Positions 22,321 to 31,198 of a stretch of DNA of 36,331 nucleotides are shown here, in pieces. This stretch comes from Nostoc sp. LEGE 12450 (GTDB lineage: Bacteria > Cyanobacteriota > Cyanobacteriia > Cyanobacteriales > Nostocaceae), in NCBI RefSeq assembly GCF_015206895.1, contig NZ_JADEXU010000075.1:1-36331 (forward strand), written 5' to 3'. Position numbers and translations under genes: made by a program. Positions within the stretch are counted from its first letter, which is position 1; each line of letters begins with the position of its first letter. Under the pieces are notes generated by a model. That model was not told the DNA's origin, ran no database searches, and saw only the letters and a program-made list of their open reading frames with translations.

Positions 22321-24168
22321 ATGTCTTTATTCCCATCAATTGGCAGCAAAAAAGATACACGTACAGTTGGACGTGGTTTCCAATCAATATTTTTAATCGT
22401 ATTTACCCTCTTAATGACCACTGGGATTGAGGCTCGTTTGGCCTATTTGCAAATTGTTGAAGGCCCAAAACTCCGAGAACGAGCCGAAGCGAACCGTATT
22501 CGGATGATTTCTAAACAACCGGAACGGGGTAATATTTTTGACCGCAACGGTAAACTTTTAGCTAGTACTCGCTATCCTAGTTCTGTATACTTGTGGCCGA
22601 TGGCACATACAAAGCCTTCTTGGCCTGTAGTTGGCCCGCGTCTAGCGCAAATTCTCAATATTCCGCAAGATGAGATGGAAAAAAAATTAGAACAAGCAGG
22701 TGCTAATTCTTCTTCACTCATCCGAATTGCTCGCGATCTCAATGAAGCAGAAATTACGGCGCTTAAGGAGTATAAAAATGAACTTCCAGAAGTGGAAATT
22801 AATACAGATTCTGTACGTTATTATCCTCATGGGAAGCAATTGGCTCATGTATTAGGCTATACGCGAGAGTTGACCGCCGACCAGTTAAAGGATAAGAAGC
22901 AGGAAGGCTACCGGCTGGGGGATGTAATCGGTCAGATGGGGGTGGAAAGAGCCTATGAGAAAGTGCTACGAGGCGAATGGGGCGGTCAGCAGGTGGAAGT
23001 AGATGGTGCGGGTAGACCAATCCGAGTTGTGGGCGAAAAACAGGCAAAAGCTGGTAACGATTTGCATCTGACCATAGATTTGGATGTGCAACAGGCAGCA
23101 GAAAAAGCTTTAGGAAATCAACGAGGTGCGATCGCAGCACTCGATCCGAATAATGGTGCTGTTTTAGCATTGGTCTCTTACCCCACCTTTGATCCGAATA
23201 TCTTCTCAAAACAAAAACTCTCCCAGAAAGATTGGGAAAGCGTGCAAGGGAAAGATCATCCGTTGGTTAATCGGGCTTTGAGTGCCTTTCCACCTGCCAG
23301 TACTTTTAAAGTTGTCACCACGACAGCCGGATTGGAATCAGGTGAATTTTCTCCTGACTCAATATTACAGACCTTTGGTTCTCTTACCGTTGGTGGGGTG
23401 ACTTTTGGTGAGTGGAACCACGCCGGATTCGGACCATTAGGATTTCCACGAGCGATCGCTATGAGTAGTGATACTTTCTTTTATCAAGTTGGTAGAAAAG
23501 TTGGTGGCCCAACTTTAATCCAATGGAGCCGCAAATATGGATTTGGTCAAAAAACTGGCATTGAATTTCCCAACGAAGAATCAAAAGGCTTGGTTCCAGA
23601 TGAAATATGGAAGCAGAAAGTTTTGAAGACACCTTGGACTGTAGGCGACACCATTAATATGTCAATTGGTCAAGGCGCTTTACAAGTAACACCCCTACAA
23701 TCGGCAATTATGTTTTCTGTCCCTGCTAATGGCGGGTATCGAGTTCAGCCACATTTGCTCAAAGACAACGAACAAGCAAAAAGTTGGCGAGAATCGTTAA
23801 ATATGAAGCCGTCAACTATCAAAGTTCTCCGCGATGGACTGCGGAAGGTAGTGAGCGAGGGTACTGGTAAGCGCTTGGATGTGCCCACAATTGCCCCAGC
23901 GTCTGGAAAGAGTGGCACTGCTGAAGCTGGTGTTGGTCGCCCAAATCATACTTGGTTTGGTGCTTATGCGCCCAGTAATAAGCCGGAAATTGTGGTTGTG
24001 GCCTTTGGTGAAAACTCTGGCGAACATGGCGGTACTGTTTGTGGGCCTATGGTTTTACAAGTGCTAGAAGCTTATTTTCAGCACAAGTATCCAGGTAAGT
24101 ATAAAAAATTTCAGCCCGATCCATCAGAAGCAAAAACTCAGAATTCAGGACATGGCACTGGAGACTAG
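22321..24168 (+). CDS. mrdA: Penicillin-binding protein 2 (class B transpeptidase), first tandem copy
   Basis: A 615-residue class B PBP. It has a short cytoplasmic N-terminus, one membrane anchor (about 20-40), the dimerisation/pedestal domain (RGNIFDRNGKLLA; YYPHGKQLAHVLGYTRE; GQMGVERAYEKVLRGEWGGQ) and a transpeptidase domain. The catalytic motifs are STFK (S327-K330), SSD (382-384) and KSGTAE (K530-E535). PBP2 cross-links peptidoglycan in the elongation machinery with RodA. The frame is open to a TTG at 22279, but the ATG at 22321 is preferred: the neighbouring paralogue begins at the same place and both are preceded by the conserved CTTTGTCTT. The second copy starts about 300 bases downstream. 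Intact and probably functional. Confidence 0.92.
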   Translation: MSLFPSIGSKKDTRTVGRGFQSIFLIVFTLLMTTGIEARLAYLQIVEGPKLRERAEANRIRMISKQPERGNIFDRNGKLLASTRYPSSVYLWPMAHTKPSWPVVGPRLAQILNIPQDEMEKKLEQAGANSSSLIRIARDLNEAEITALKEYKNELPEVEINTDSVRYYPHGKQLAHVLGYTRELTADQLKDKKQEGYRLGDVIGQMGVERAYEKVLRGEWGGQQVEVDGAGRPIRVVGEKQAKAGNDLHLTIDLDVQQAAEKALGNQRGAIAALDPNNGAVLALVSYPTFDPNIFSKQKLSQKDWESVQGKDHPLVNRALSAFPPASTFKVVTTTAGLESGEFSPDSILQTFGSLTVGGVTFGEWNHAGFGPLGFPRAIAMSSDTFFYQVGRKVGGPTLIQWSRKYGFGQKTGIEFPNEESKGLVPDEIWKQKVLKTPWTVGDTINMSIGQGALQVTPLQSAIMFSVPANGGYRVQPHLLKDNEQAKSWRESLNMKPSTIKVLRDGLRKVVSEGTGKRLDVPTIAPASGKSGTAEAGVGRPNHTWFGAYAPSNKPEIVVVAFGENSGEHGGTVCGPMVLQVLEAYFQHKYPGKYKKFQPDPSEAKTQNSGHGTGD

Positions 24169-24476
24169 TGCCGCAGGGCGGAATTAAAAATTAAAAGTGA
24201 CGCTCGCAGACTCGCTAACGCTGCGCTAAAAAAATTAAAAATGAATACAGCGTAAGGGCTTTAGACATTTCAAATGGGTGGTTTATTTCCGCCGAACTGT
24301 ACTAGTGTGCAAAGTTCAAAATTCAAAAAGCCTTTGGGCGATGAGATGGAAGAGAGTAGCTTATGGTATTAATTGAAAACAATTAATCACTGCCTATTAG
24401 TTTGCTATTAAATACCTGCTAAGAAATGAGCAGAATTGTTTACAGATAATCTTAATTTTGAAATCTTCTTTGTCTT
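24169..24476. other. Spacer between the two PBP2 genes
   Basis: About 308 bases with no gene. It holds the dispersed repeat at 24199-24216 and AT-rich filler. The last 43 bases (ACAGATAAT ... TTTGTCTT) resemble the leader of the first PBP2 gene, so the duplicated unit evidently included part of the 5' untranslated region. Confidence 0.6.
24199..24216. repeat. Dispersed repeat, copy 2 (GACGCTCGCAGACTCGCT)
   Basis: This matches 2204-2221 with a single T/C difference and the same orientation. It lies 31 bases beyond the stop of the first PBP2 gene. Confidence 0.7.
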
Positions 24477-26297
24477 ATGACTATATTTAAATCATCTCCA
24501 CTTGGCGGACAAAAAAATACACGTACAGTTGGACAGAGTTTCCAGCCGATATTTTTGATTATATTTACTCTATTAATGCTGACGGGAATCAGTGTTCGTT
24601 TGGCATATTTGCAAATTACTGAAGGAGCAAGCCACCGAAAACGAGCTGAATCAAATCGAATTCGGATGATTGCCAAACAACCAGAACGGGGTAATATTTT
24701 TGACCGTAATGGCAAACTTTTAGCCAGTACTAGCTATCCTCGCTCCGTATACTTGTGGCCGATGGCACATACTAAGCCTGCATGGTCAGTTGTGGGGGCA
24801 CGTCTATCTCAAATTCTTGAGGTTCCTCAAGAAGAGATGGAGAAGAAATTAGAAGAGGCAGGCGCTAACTCTTCTTCACTTATACGCATTGCTCGTAACT
24901 TGAATGAAGCACAAATTACGGCATTGAAGGAGTATCAAACAGAACTTAAAGATGTAGAAATTCATACAGAAGCCGTTCGTTATTATCCCCACGGCAAGGA
25001 ATTAGCTCATGTATTAGGCTATACGCGAGAACTGACCGCCGACCAGTTAAAAGAAAAGAAGCAGGAGGGCTACAGATTAGGTGATGTGATTGGTCAAATG
25101 GGAGTTGAAAAAGCTTATGAGATAAGCCTGCGAGGCGAATGGGGTGGTCAGCAGGTAGAAGTCGATGGTGCAGGTCGGCCACTCCGGGTTTTGGGGGAGA
25201 AGCAAGCGAAGCCTGGTAAAGATTTGCACTTGACCCTAGATTTAAATATGCAAAAGACAGCAGAAAAAGCTTTAGGCGATCGCGACGGTGCGATCGTGGC
25301 ACTTGACCCAAAGAACGGTGCTGTTTTAGCAATGGTATCTCACCCCACCTTTGACCCCAATATTTTCTCGAAGCAGAAACTCAGCCAAAAAGATTGGGAA
25401 ACTGTACAAGGTGCAGATCATCCCTTAGTCAATCGCGCCCTCAGCGCCTTTCCACCCGCGAGTACCTTCAAAATTGTCACTACCACAGCTGGTCTAGAAT
25501 CAGGTAAATTTTCTCCTAGTACAGTCTTGCAAACCTACGGTTCCTTAAGTTTTGGCGGTACCCGATTTGGTGAATGGAATCACGCCGGATTTGGGCCGTT
25601 GGGCTTTGTCGGTGCATTACAGTGGAGTAGTGATACCTTCTTCTATCAAATTGGTCGCGGAGTCGGCGGCCCAACTTTAATTGAATGGACTCGCAAGTAT
25701 GGATTTGGTAAAAAAACCGGCTTTGAGTTTGCCAACGAAGAGGCAAAAGGTTTAGTGCCAGATGAGACATGGAAGCAGAAAGCTTGGAAGATACCTTGGA
25801 CTGTAGGAGACAGCATTAATATGTCAATTGGTCAAGGTGCTTTACAAACTACACCCCTGCAAGTCGCCATTATGTTTGCCGTGCCCGCGAATGGTGGCTA
25901 TAGAGTCCAGCCGCATTTGCTTAAAGACAATGAAGAAGCAAAAAGCTGGCGAGAATCTTTAAATATGAAGCCGGCAACCATAAGTGTTCTCCGGCAAGGA
26001 CTACGGAAAGTAGTAGCTGAAGGTACTGGTAAGGTTTTGAAGCAGGCAACAGTTCCCCCAGTCGCGGGTAAGAGTGGTACTGCCGAAGCCTGGAAGGGAC
26101 GTGTTAAGCAAAATCACGCCTGGTTTGGTGCTTATGCACCTGCTGAACAGCCAGAATTTGTAATTGTGGCATTTGCGGAACATTCCGGCGGTGGCGGTGG
26201 TAGCATTGCTGCGCCAATGATCTTACAAATTATGGAGGAATATTTTCAGCGCAAGTATCCAGGTAAGTATCAGAAACCAACGCCTAAGAAAGTATAA
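24477..26297 (+). CDS. mrdA: Penicillin-binding protein 2 (class B transpeptidase), second tandem copy
   Basis: A 606-residue paralogue of the preceding PBP2, aligning almost without gaps from start to end. Catalytic motifs are STFK (S329-K332), SSD within QWSSDTFF, and KSGTAE (K532-E537). Differences cluster at the extreme N-terminus, around the SSD motif (VGALQWSSD here against PRAIAMSSD), after KSGTAE (a two-residue insertion, AWKGRVKQNH), and at the C-terminal end (GGGGGSIAAP against GEHGGTVCGP). DNA differences are spread over third codon positions, so the duplication is not recent. The start has the same CTTTGTCTT-ATG context as the first copy. A differentiated-cell or condition-specific role is possible but not shown. 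Confidence 0.92.
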   Translation: MTIFKSSPLGGQKNTRTVGQSFQPIFLIIFTLLMLTGISVRLAYLQITEGASHRKRAESNRIRMIAKQPERGNIFDRNGKLLASTSYPRSVYLWPMAHTKPAWSVVGARLSQILEVPQEEMEKKLEEAGANSSSLIRIARNLNEAQITALKEYQTELKDVEIHTEAVRYYPHGKELAHVLGYTRELTADQLKEKKQEGYRLGDVIGQMGVEKAYEISLRGEWGGQQVEVDGAGRPLRVLGEKQAKPGKDLHLTLDLNMQKTAEKALGDRDGAIVALDPKNGAVLAMVSHPTFDPNIFSKQKLSQKDWETVQGADHPLVNRALSAFPPASTFKIVTTTAGLESGKFSPSTVLQTYGSLSFGGTRFGEWNHAGFGPLGFVGALQWSSDTFFYQIGRGVGGPTLIEWTRKYGFGKKTGFEFANEEAKGLVPDETWKQKAWKIPWTVGDSINMSIGQGALQTTPLQVAIMFAVPANGGYRVQPHLLKDNEEAKSWRESLNMKPATISVLRQGLRKVVAEGTGKVLKQATVPPVAGKSGTAEAWKGRVKQNHAWFGAYAPAEQPEFVIVAFAEHSGGGGGSIAAPMILQIMEEYFQRKYPGKYQKPTPKKV

Positions 26298-26311
26298 AAT
26301 TGTAACTTGGG

Positions 26312-26446
26312 ATTACCGTAATTTTACTTTTTCATCGAGATAAAATTTCCCGACCAGATGCGATCGCCAAAAAAATTGCTGAATACTACTGTCCAGCCCT
26401 TAAGGAAGTGATTCTTCAGCCTCCGTTAGGAGAAGAAGACCAGTAA
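26312..26446 (+). pseudogene. Possible C-terminal relic of an unidentified gene
   Basis: After an in-frame TAA the frame stays open for about 44 codons and ends at TAA (26444-26446). It has protein-like composition (VILLFHRDKISRPDAIAKKI, then AEYYCPALKEVILQPPLGEE) but no start codon. It may be the decayed end of a gene interrupted here. I cannot identify the parent, and a chance open stretch is possible. The rest of this roughly 300-base gap is repeat sequence. Confidence 0.25.
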
Positions 26447-26500
26447 AACTAATTACTGCTGACTCTGCCAATTTTAGATTTTGAATTTTGGTGAAGCAGC

Positions 26501-26527
26501 GCGGTCTTGGGGGTTTCCCCCATGAGC
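26501..26527. repeat. Dispersed repeat, direct copy of the 16234-16260 unit
   Basis: GCGGTCTTGGGGGTTTCCCC followed by CATGAGC, the inverse of the copy at 16234-16260 with one mismatch. It is itself partly palindromic (GGGGG-TTT-CCCCC). Confidence 0.75.
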
Positions 26528-26556
26528 GACTGCTGAACCCGGAGGGATTGAAGGAA

Positions 26557-26590
26557 AAATCTAAAATCTAAAATCTAAAATCTAAAATCG
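26557..26590. repeat. Heptad tandem repeat, AAATCTA x4 plus partial
   Basis: Four perfect AAATCTA units and a broken fifth (AAATCG), ending nine bases before the stop codon of the carboxypeptidase gene. This is the same unit as at the menG stop codon (2282-2301), and again beside the 3' end of a minus-strand gene. Confidence 0.88.
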
Positions 26591-26598
26591 AACAACTC

Positions 26599-27402
26599 CT
26601 ATGGCGTTATCTTAGCGGGTTTCAAATTTCTGGCTTTATAAAACATTTCCAAGCTGTTGCGATCGCCGACAAAACGCCAATGCCAAGGCTCATAACTCAC
26701 ACCTTGAACATTATCTTTAGGAAAAGACACTTCAAAGCTAAAACGTGCTGCATTTGCTTGCAGCCACTGATAAGCCTTGGTCTTGTCAAAATTGGTTTGG
26801 AGATTAGTTGCTGGTACAGATCCATCCCCAACATCCACAGCATAACCTGTGTGATGTTCGCTATGACCAGGAGGAGCGCTGAGGGCAGCTCGTTCTGCTG
26901 GTGTTTGATTTCGTTGGGCACCGACACCAAAAAATAATTGTTCCTGGTCTTTCACTGAGCGAAAGCCAGAAATGGGCACTAAAGTTACACCTGCACTCCG
27001 GGCTGCTGCTACCATCTCCTCAAACTTTTGGGCAGCAGATTTTCGCATTCTAATGCCCCTATTTGCGGAGATGGTTACTAGTTCTGACTGAGGGGCTTCT
27101 GGGTAAGGAAAATGCCCTAATATAGTATCGCTAGAATTATTAGATGGTGCTGGAGTCGGAGGAGTAGAAGTCGCTGGTAAAGGTTGAGAATCGGCGGTTT
27201 TTTTGGGTGCAGTGACGAAAAACAAAAAACCGCTAATTAAAGCCAGCAGGATAAATCCCACCACTCCACCAATCAGCATAATTTGGGGCTGCAACCACAT
27301 TTTGCGTGCTGCAACAGGTGTATCACGTACAGCCACTGGAATATCATCACCAAGGTCATTCGATGAGTTTTGCGGTTTTCCAGAAAACCCTGCCTTATTC
27401 AA
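26599..27402 (-). CDS. D-alanyl-D-alanine carboxypeptidase, VanY/M15B family, membrane-anchored
   Basis: A 267-residue protein. It has a cytoplasmic N-terminus of about 40 residues, one membrane anchor (41-63), a proline/serine/threonine-rich linker (66-90) and a periplasmic M15B zinc peptidase domain. The active-site motifs are SGFRSVKDQ (145-153), SEHHTGYAVD (181-190, zinc ligands H183 and D190) and EPWHWR (238-243, catalytic E238, zinc ligand H241). It would trim the terminal D-Ala from peptidoglycan pentapeptides. Its nearness to two PBP2 genes suggests shared cell-wall work. The start is TTG at 27402, preferred over a GTG at 27447 because AGGAG lies seven bases before it and the longer version would overlap a possible start of the divergent permease. 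Confidence 0.87.
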   Translation of the reverse strand: MNKAGFSGKPQNSSNDLGDDIPVAVRDTPVAARKMWLQPQIMLIGGVVGFILLALISGFLFFVTAPKKTADSQPLPATSTPPTPAPSNNSSDTILGHFPYPEAPQSELVTISANRGIRMRKSAAQKFEEMVAAARSAGVTLVPISGFRSVKDQEQLFFGVGAQRNQTPAERAALSAPPGHSEHHTGYAVDVGDGSVPATNLQTNFDKTKAYQWLQANAARFSFEVSFPKDNVQGVSYEPWHWRFVGDRNSLEMFYKARNLKPAKITP

Positions 27403-27504
27403 GCGTAAACTCCTGTTTTTGTGGAATAGCCATAACAGATTTTGCACTGGACAAAAGTAGACGTAACAGGTAGCATTTTACATCTGTGGTTCTTAGGCGC
27501 AATC

Positions 27505-28422
27505 TTGACAAACCTTTTAGAACTATACGTCAAGCTGGGAGGATTAGTCCTGGTAGGTTTTGTTCTGGGACGCAAACTACCTGTAACAGTTCCTACACGT
27601 TTGGGACAGTTTCTTTTTTGGGTGGGAGTACCCATAAGCATAGTATCGTTTTTGCGTCAATCTAGCTTGTCGGGACAAATTTGGATTGCACCTGCTACCG
27701 CTTACCTCGCCATTTTACTAGGAGCATTTTTAGCTTGGTTAGGAATTAAAGCGCAAGCCTATTTTAGAAATACTGTCTCCGAACTACCAACTCAAGCTAG
27801 CTTGATATTAGCAGCAATGTTGGGTAACACAGGTTATCTTGGTTTTCCCATTACCTTAGCAATGGTAGGCAAGGAATACTTTGCTTGGGCGCTATTTTAC
27901 GATTTGTTAGGTTCATTCCCAGGAACTTACGGTTTGGGTGTATTACTAGCAGCGCGTTTTGGCGGCGGTGTTCAGAGTCATTGGCAGATTGCCAAGTCTA
28001 TCTTAATTAATCCTGCGCTGTGGGGTTTCGGATTTGGCTTGCTTTTTCGGCAGGTGACAATTCCCCCAGTTACGGAATTCTGGTTAGAAAAATTTGCTTG
28101 GAGTAGTGTAACTTTATCCCTGGTATTAATTGGAATGCGACTGGCGCTGCTCAAATCTTGGCGTAGCCTACCACAAGTAGGGATGAGCTTGGGAATCAAA
28201 ATGCTGCTAGTTCCCTTGATATTGGGCAGTATTCTACCAGTATTTGGAATAACTGGAGCGATCGCAAAAGTAATTGTCTTACAAATGGCCATGCCTCCAG
28301 CTTTTGCCACACTCGTAATTGCTGAGGCATTCAATCTCGATCGCGATCTGGCAGTTACAGCCCTAGCTACTGGAGCTATAGTATTATTACTTACTCTCCC
28401 CGTTTGGCTGTGGCTGTTTTGA
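27505..28422 (+). CDS. AEC (auxin efflux carrier) family permease
   Basis: About 305 residues, nearly all hydrophobic, with eight to ten predicted membrane segments in the AEC layout. Family-like segments are LLELYVKLGGLVLVGFVLGR at the N-terminus, AAMLGNTGYLGFPI in the middle, and MAMPPAFATLVIAEAFNLD near the C-terminus. AEC members move organic acids, auxin-like compounds or other small anions; the substrate here is unknown. The TTG at 27505 gives the usual AEC N-terminus and has AGG seven bases before it; an in-frame TTG at 27442 would add 21 residues. The gene is divergent from the carboxypeptidase and convergent with tsaB, whose stop lies 31 bases away. Confidence 0.85.
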   Translation: MTNLLELYVKLGGLVLVGFVLGRKLPVTVPTRLGQFLFWVGVPISIVSFLRQSSLSGQIWIAPATAYLAILLGAFLAWLGIKAQAYFRNTVSELPTQASLILAAMLGNTGYLGFPITLAMVGKEYFAWALFYDLLGSFPGTYGLGVLLAARFGGGVQSHWQIAKSILINPALWGFGFGLLFRQVTIPPVTEFWLEKFAWSSVTLSLVLIGMRLALLKSWRSLPQVGMSLGIKMLLVPLILGSILPVFGITGAIAKVIVLQMAMPPAFATLVIAEAFNLDRDLAVTALATGAIVLLLTLPVWLWLF

Positions 28423-28453
28423 TTTTGGATTTATGCACTGTGACACATATCAG

Positions 28454-29110
28454 TTAAATTTCTACTGGATGTTGCCCATAATATGGCAAAGCCTCTGACC
28501 AATTAGGGTACTTACCTTCTTGCCAATCGAGATTAGCTAGTTCTAAAATACTTGTCACCGTCGCTGCTAACCCAGATTGAGCTTGAACCAACTGATAATT
28601 AGTATTCCAATTCCCTAAAGTTTCTTGCCATGCTTCTGGTGTGAACACTCTATCTGGTAAACACACTTTTAATTTAGAAGTATCTGGCTCAAACTGATAA
28701 ATAGCACCAAAAATTTGACCTCGTTGTGCTGGCATTTCCACAGCAATAGTTTTTGGATTTGGACTTTTGCCTGCTTCTGCCCAAGCCACCGCAGCTAAAG
28801 TTGAAATTGCAAATATAGGGATATCTAATTGTTGACCTAAAGTTCGAGCAGTGACAACACCAATGCGAGTTCCTGTAAAGCCACCAGGGCCTTTTGCAAC
28901 TGCGATGAAAGACAAATCTGCCCAAGTTTGCGGTTTGATAAAGTCAATTAAATATTGATGGATTAAGCTAGATAAATCACGTCCCAAATCCCAAACTTGT
29001 GAGCGATGCTCACCAGCAAAGTTACTAATTGCCAATCCTAATTCGGGAGTAGTGGTGTGTAGTGATAAAGCGTATTTTGTTGCTGTGAATTGTTTTAGTT
29101 CTGTAGTCAA
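28454..29110 (-). CDS. tsaB: tRNA threonylcarbamoyladenosine synthesis protein TsaB
   Basis: A 218-residue member of the TsaB (YeaZ) family. The N-terminal ASKHA-fold strand YALSLHTTTPELGLAI, the motif DLSSLIHQYL and especially VAKGPGGFTGTRIGVVTART are diagnostic. TsaB is the scaffold that pairs with TsaD and TsaE to transfer threonylcarbamoyl to A37 of ANN-decoding tRNAs, an essential modification. It lacks the metal-binding residues of TsaD, as expected. The C-terminal half is variable, as is normal for the family. It lies about 425 bases downstream of ycf34 on the same strand and is convergent with the AEC permease. Confidence 0.92.
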   Translation of the reverse strand: MTTELKQFTATKYALSLHTTTPELGLAISNFAGEHRSQVWDLGRDLSSLIHQYLIDFIKPQTWADLSFIAVAKGPGGFTGTRIGVVTARTLGQQLDIPIFAISTLAAVAWAEAGKSPNPKTIAVEMPAQRGQIFGAIYQFEPDTSKLKVCLPDRVFTPEAWQETLGNWNTNYQLVQAQSGLAATVTSILELANLDWQEGKYPNWSEALPYYGQHPVEI

Positions 29111-29534
29111 AGTTAATTAAAATATTGATTTTTCTATAGTTAACTTGATGTATCTATTCAAGCACATCATAGTTACGAATTTTCACTTTGTTTTTATCCC
29201 CATGAGGGGAAGTAATTGAAAAACTCTACCCTTTTATCAGCCTTACTATGACAGTTTTTGAAGGGTTTATTTTAGTAGGTATCTAATTTACCTGTCATTC
29301 AGCTTAAATTATTGACAATAGGATAAAGGTCTACCGTCCTCAAATTGCTTACAAAGCAGGCGTTTCGCGGGGTTGAACGAAAGAAAAAGGGTTTTAGCGA
29401 TCGCTATACCCCTACGAATAACCTACGTGTGTAAAGTCAAACTAAATACTTTTACTCTCACTAGGAAACTTGGGATGGAATTGTCAAGATTTTGTTATTA
29501 ATGGGCTGAGGCATAATATACTATTTTTGACTTC
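29111..29534. other. Intergenic region between ycf34 and tsaB
   Basis: About 425 bases. I find no convincing gene. Positions 29335-29375 contain a segment loosely like a tRNA anticodon arm (TGCTTTGTAAGCA on the minus strand), but the acceptor, D and T arms cannot be assembled. A HIP1 site (GCGATCGC) lies near 29397-29404. Confidence 0.45.
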
Positions 29535-29783
29535 TCAAGTCGGCACTAATTCACCAGGACGCAATTTCGACCACTTACCCGTTTCCCGTTTAAAGCTGAG
29601 ACAACCAACAACATCCCATTCCATCTCAATCACATCATCGTTTGTCCGAATATTGACATTGATAGAAGGTTCATTCGGATCAAAACTGGGTGTTTCAGTC
29701 AAGTGAGGCTGTTGGTGCTGCCCTTCTACGGCATGATAGGTAACACAGCTGTCTACATAGTGGCAGTTCACACAAATACACAT
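29535..29783 (-). CDS. ycf34: Ycf34 family protein (iron-sulfur protein)
   Basis: An 82-residue protein starting MCICVNCHYVDSCVTYHAVE, the diagnostic N-terminus of Ycf34, with four closely spaced cysteines (C2, C4, C7, C13) able to hold an iron-sulfur cluster and a further cysteine (C61) in VVGCLSFKRETGKWSKLRPG. Ycf34 occurs in cyanobacteria and red-algal plastids; in Synechocystis its loss affects photosynthetic electron transport, and an Fe-S cluster role has been proposed. The ATG follows a GGAG at rather long spacing. It is divergent from cca, with about 85 bases between starts. Length and cysteine pattern match the family. Confidence 0.9.
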   Translation of the reverse strand: MCICVNCHYVDSCVTYHAVEGQHQQPHLTETPSFDPNEPSINVNIRTNDDVIEMEWDVVGCLSFKRETGKWSKLRPGELVPT

Positions 29784-29869
29784 AATAGAACCAACTCCAG
29801 GGGCCTTTATTGTTAATCTAACTTAAGCCCAACCGTTATTCATGAGTTGCTGGGTTGATTTTTATTACA

Positions 29870-31198
29870 ATGCATGAATCAATTCTTTCTACCCTAGCTC
29901 CCAAAAATTGGCCTTTTAGTTTAGAATTCTTGCCACAACCCGCTTATATGGTGGGTGGCGCTGTGCGAGATGCGCTACTTGGCAGAACTCGTGAATATCT
30001 GGATCTAGATTTTGTTATACCATCGAAGGCGGTAAAGGTAGCAAGAGCGATCGCTCATCATTACAAAGCTGGTTTTGTGTTACTAGATGCAGAACGACAA
30101 ATTGCTCGTGTGGTTTTTCCCCACGCCACAGCCGACTTTGCCCAACAGGAAGGAGATAGTTTAGAGGTTGATTTGCACAGACGAGACTTTACAGTAAATG
30201 CGATCGCCTATAATCCCCATACACAAGAAATTATCGATCCTCTACAAGGTTATGTAGACTTACAACAGGGCATTTTGCGAATGATATCACCCGCAAACTT
30301 AGAAGATGATCCTTTGCGCTTAATGCGAGGTTATCGCCAAGCCGCCCAATTAGGTTTTACTATTGAGCCAGCTACCCGAACCGCAATTTGTTCTTTAGCA
30401 TCACATCTGAGCAAAGTTGCAGCCGAACGAGTTCGGGTAGAAATTGGCTATCTACTGGCAAATTCTCAAGGTACTCCTTGGATCGCAAGTGCTTGGGAAG
30501 ATGGTTTAATTGCCCCTTTCTTCAAAAATGCTACTCGTGAAAGCTTGAGCAAACTAGCCGCAGTTGATAATGCAGCCGTCTTAATCACAGAAAATTGGCA
30601 ACAATTAGGGGCAAAACTACAAGAATATGTCCGCGATAGTATCAAAACGACTTGGTTAGGTATTGCCAAACTTGCTTGTCTTGTCAATCCCAATCCAGAA
30701 TTAGCAGAAATAGAGCTACAACAACTAACTTATAGTCGTGTCGAAATTCGGGGTGTAACCACTGCTTTAAAATTGTTACCGCAGTTTAAAGTAGTTAATA
30801 TGTCCTTGCGAGAACAATACTTTTTATTCCGTGACGCAGATATTGTGTTTCCCACTGCGGCAGTATTGGCTGTGGCACTTGATAATTTGGTAGAGGCGAT
30901 GTCTGGTGACAAGCCACAACACACAGCAGTCGCTACAAGTTTGGAAACCAAAGCAAGGAACTGCCCTGTCTTGACACTTTTAATCAACCGCTACCTTAAC
31001 CCTGACGATCTGGTTGCTCATCCCTCTCTACTAGTGAGCGGGAAGGAGTTGATCATAGCATTAGATATTCCAGCTTCACCAATCATTGGACAACTTTTGA
31101 CAGAAATTGCCGTAGCGCAAGCTGAGGGTAAAGTCTCAACGCCAACAGAAGCGATCGCTTATGCACGTCAATTACAAGAAAAGGCAGAAGGTAAATAG
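29870..31198 (+). CDS. cca: tRNA nucleotidyltransferase (CCA-adding enzyme or A-adding relative)
   Basis: A 442-residue class II nucleotidyltransferase of the poly(A) polymerase/CCA family. Head-domain motifs are MVGGAVRDALLGR (27-39) and the catalytic acidic pair in YLDLDFV (D45, D47), then the ribose-selecting RRDFTVNAIAYNP, and the neck-domain EDDPLRLMRGYRQAAQLGF that contacts the incoming nucleotide. It adds or repairs the CCA end of tRNAs. Some cyanobacteria split CC- and A-adding activities between two genes, so full CCA activity is not certain. The ATG at 29870 is preferred to a TTG five codons upstream. It is divergent from ycf34. Confidence 0.9.
   Translation: MHESILSTLAPKNWPFSLEFLPQPAYMVGGAVRDALLGRTREYLDLDFVIPSKAVKVARAIAHHYKAGFVLLDAERQIARVVFPHATADFAQQEGDSLEVDLHRRDFTVNAIAYNPHTQEIIDPLQGYVDLQQGILRMISPANLEDDPLRLMRGYRQAAQLGFTIEPATRTAICSLASHLSKVAAERVRVEIGYLLANSQGTPWIASAWEDGLIAPFFKNATRESLSKLAAVDNAAVLITENWQQLGAKLQEYVRDSIKTTWLGIAKLACLVNPNPELAEIELQQLTYSRVEIRGVTTALKLLPQFKVVNMSLREQYFLFRDADIVFPTAAVLAVALDNLVEAMSGDKPQHTAVATSLETKARNCPVLTLLINRYLNPDDLVAHPSLLVSGKELIIALDIPASPIIGQLLTEIAVAQAEGKVSTPTEAIAYARQLQEKAEGK

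Noticed and set aside
29335..29375. tRNA-Thr-like anticodon arm on the minus strand
   Set aside because: Only a short stem-loop resembles a tRNA. No acceptor stem, D arm or T arm can be paired around it.
29470..29706. 78-codon plus-strand frame
   Set aside because: It is antisense to ycf34, whose cysteine-rich N-terminus and length clearly match the family.
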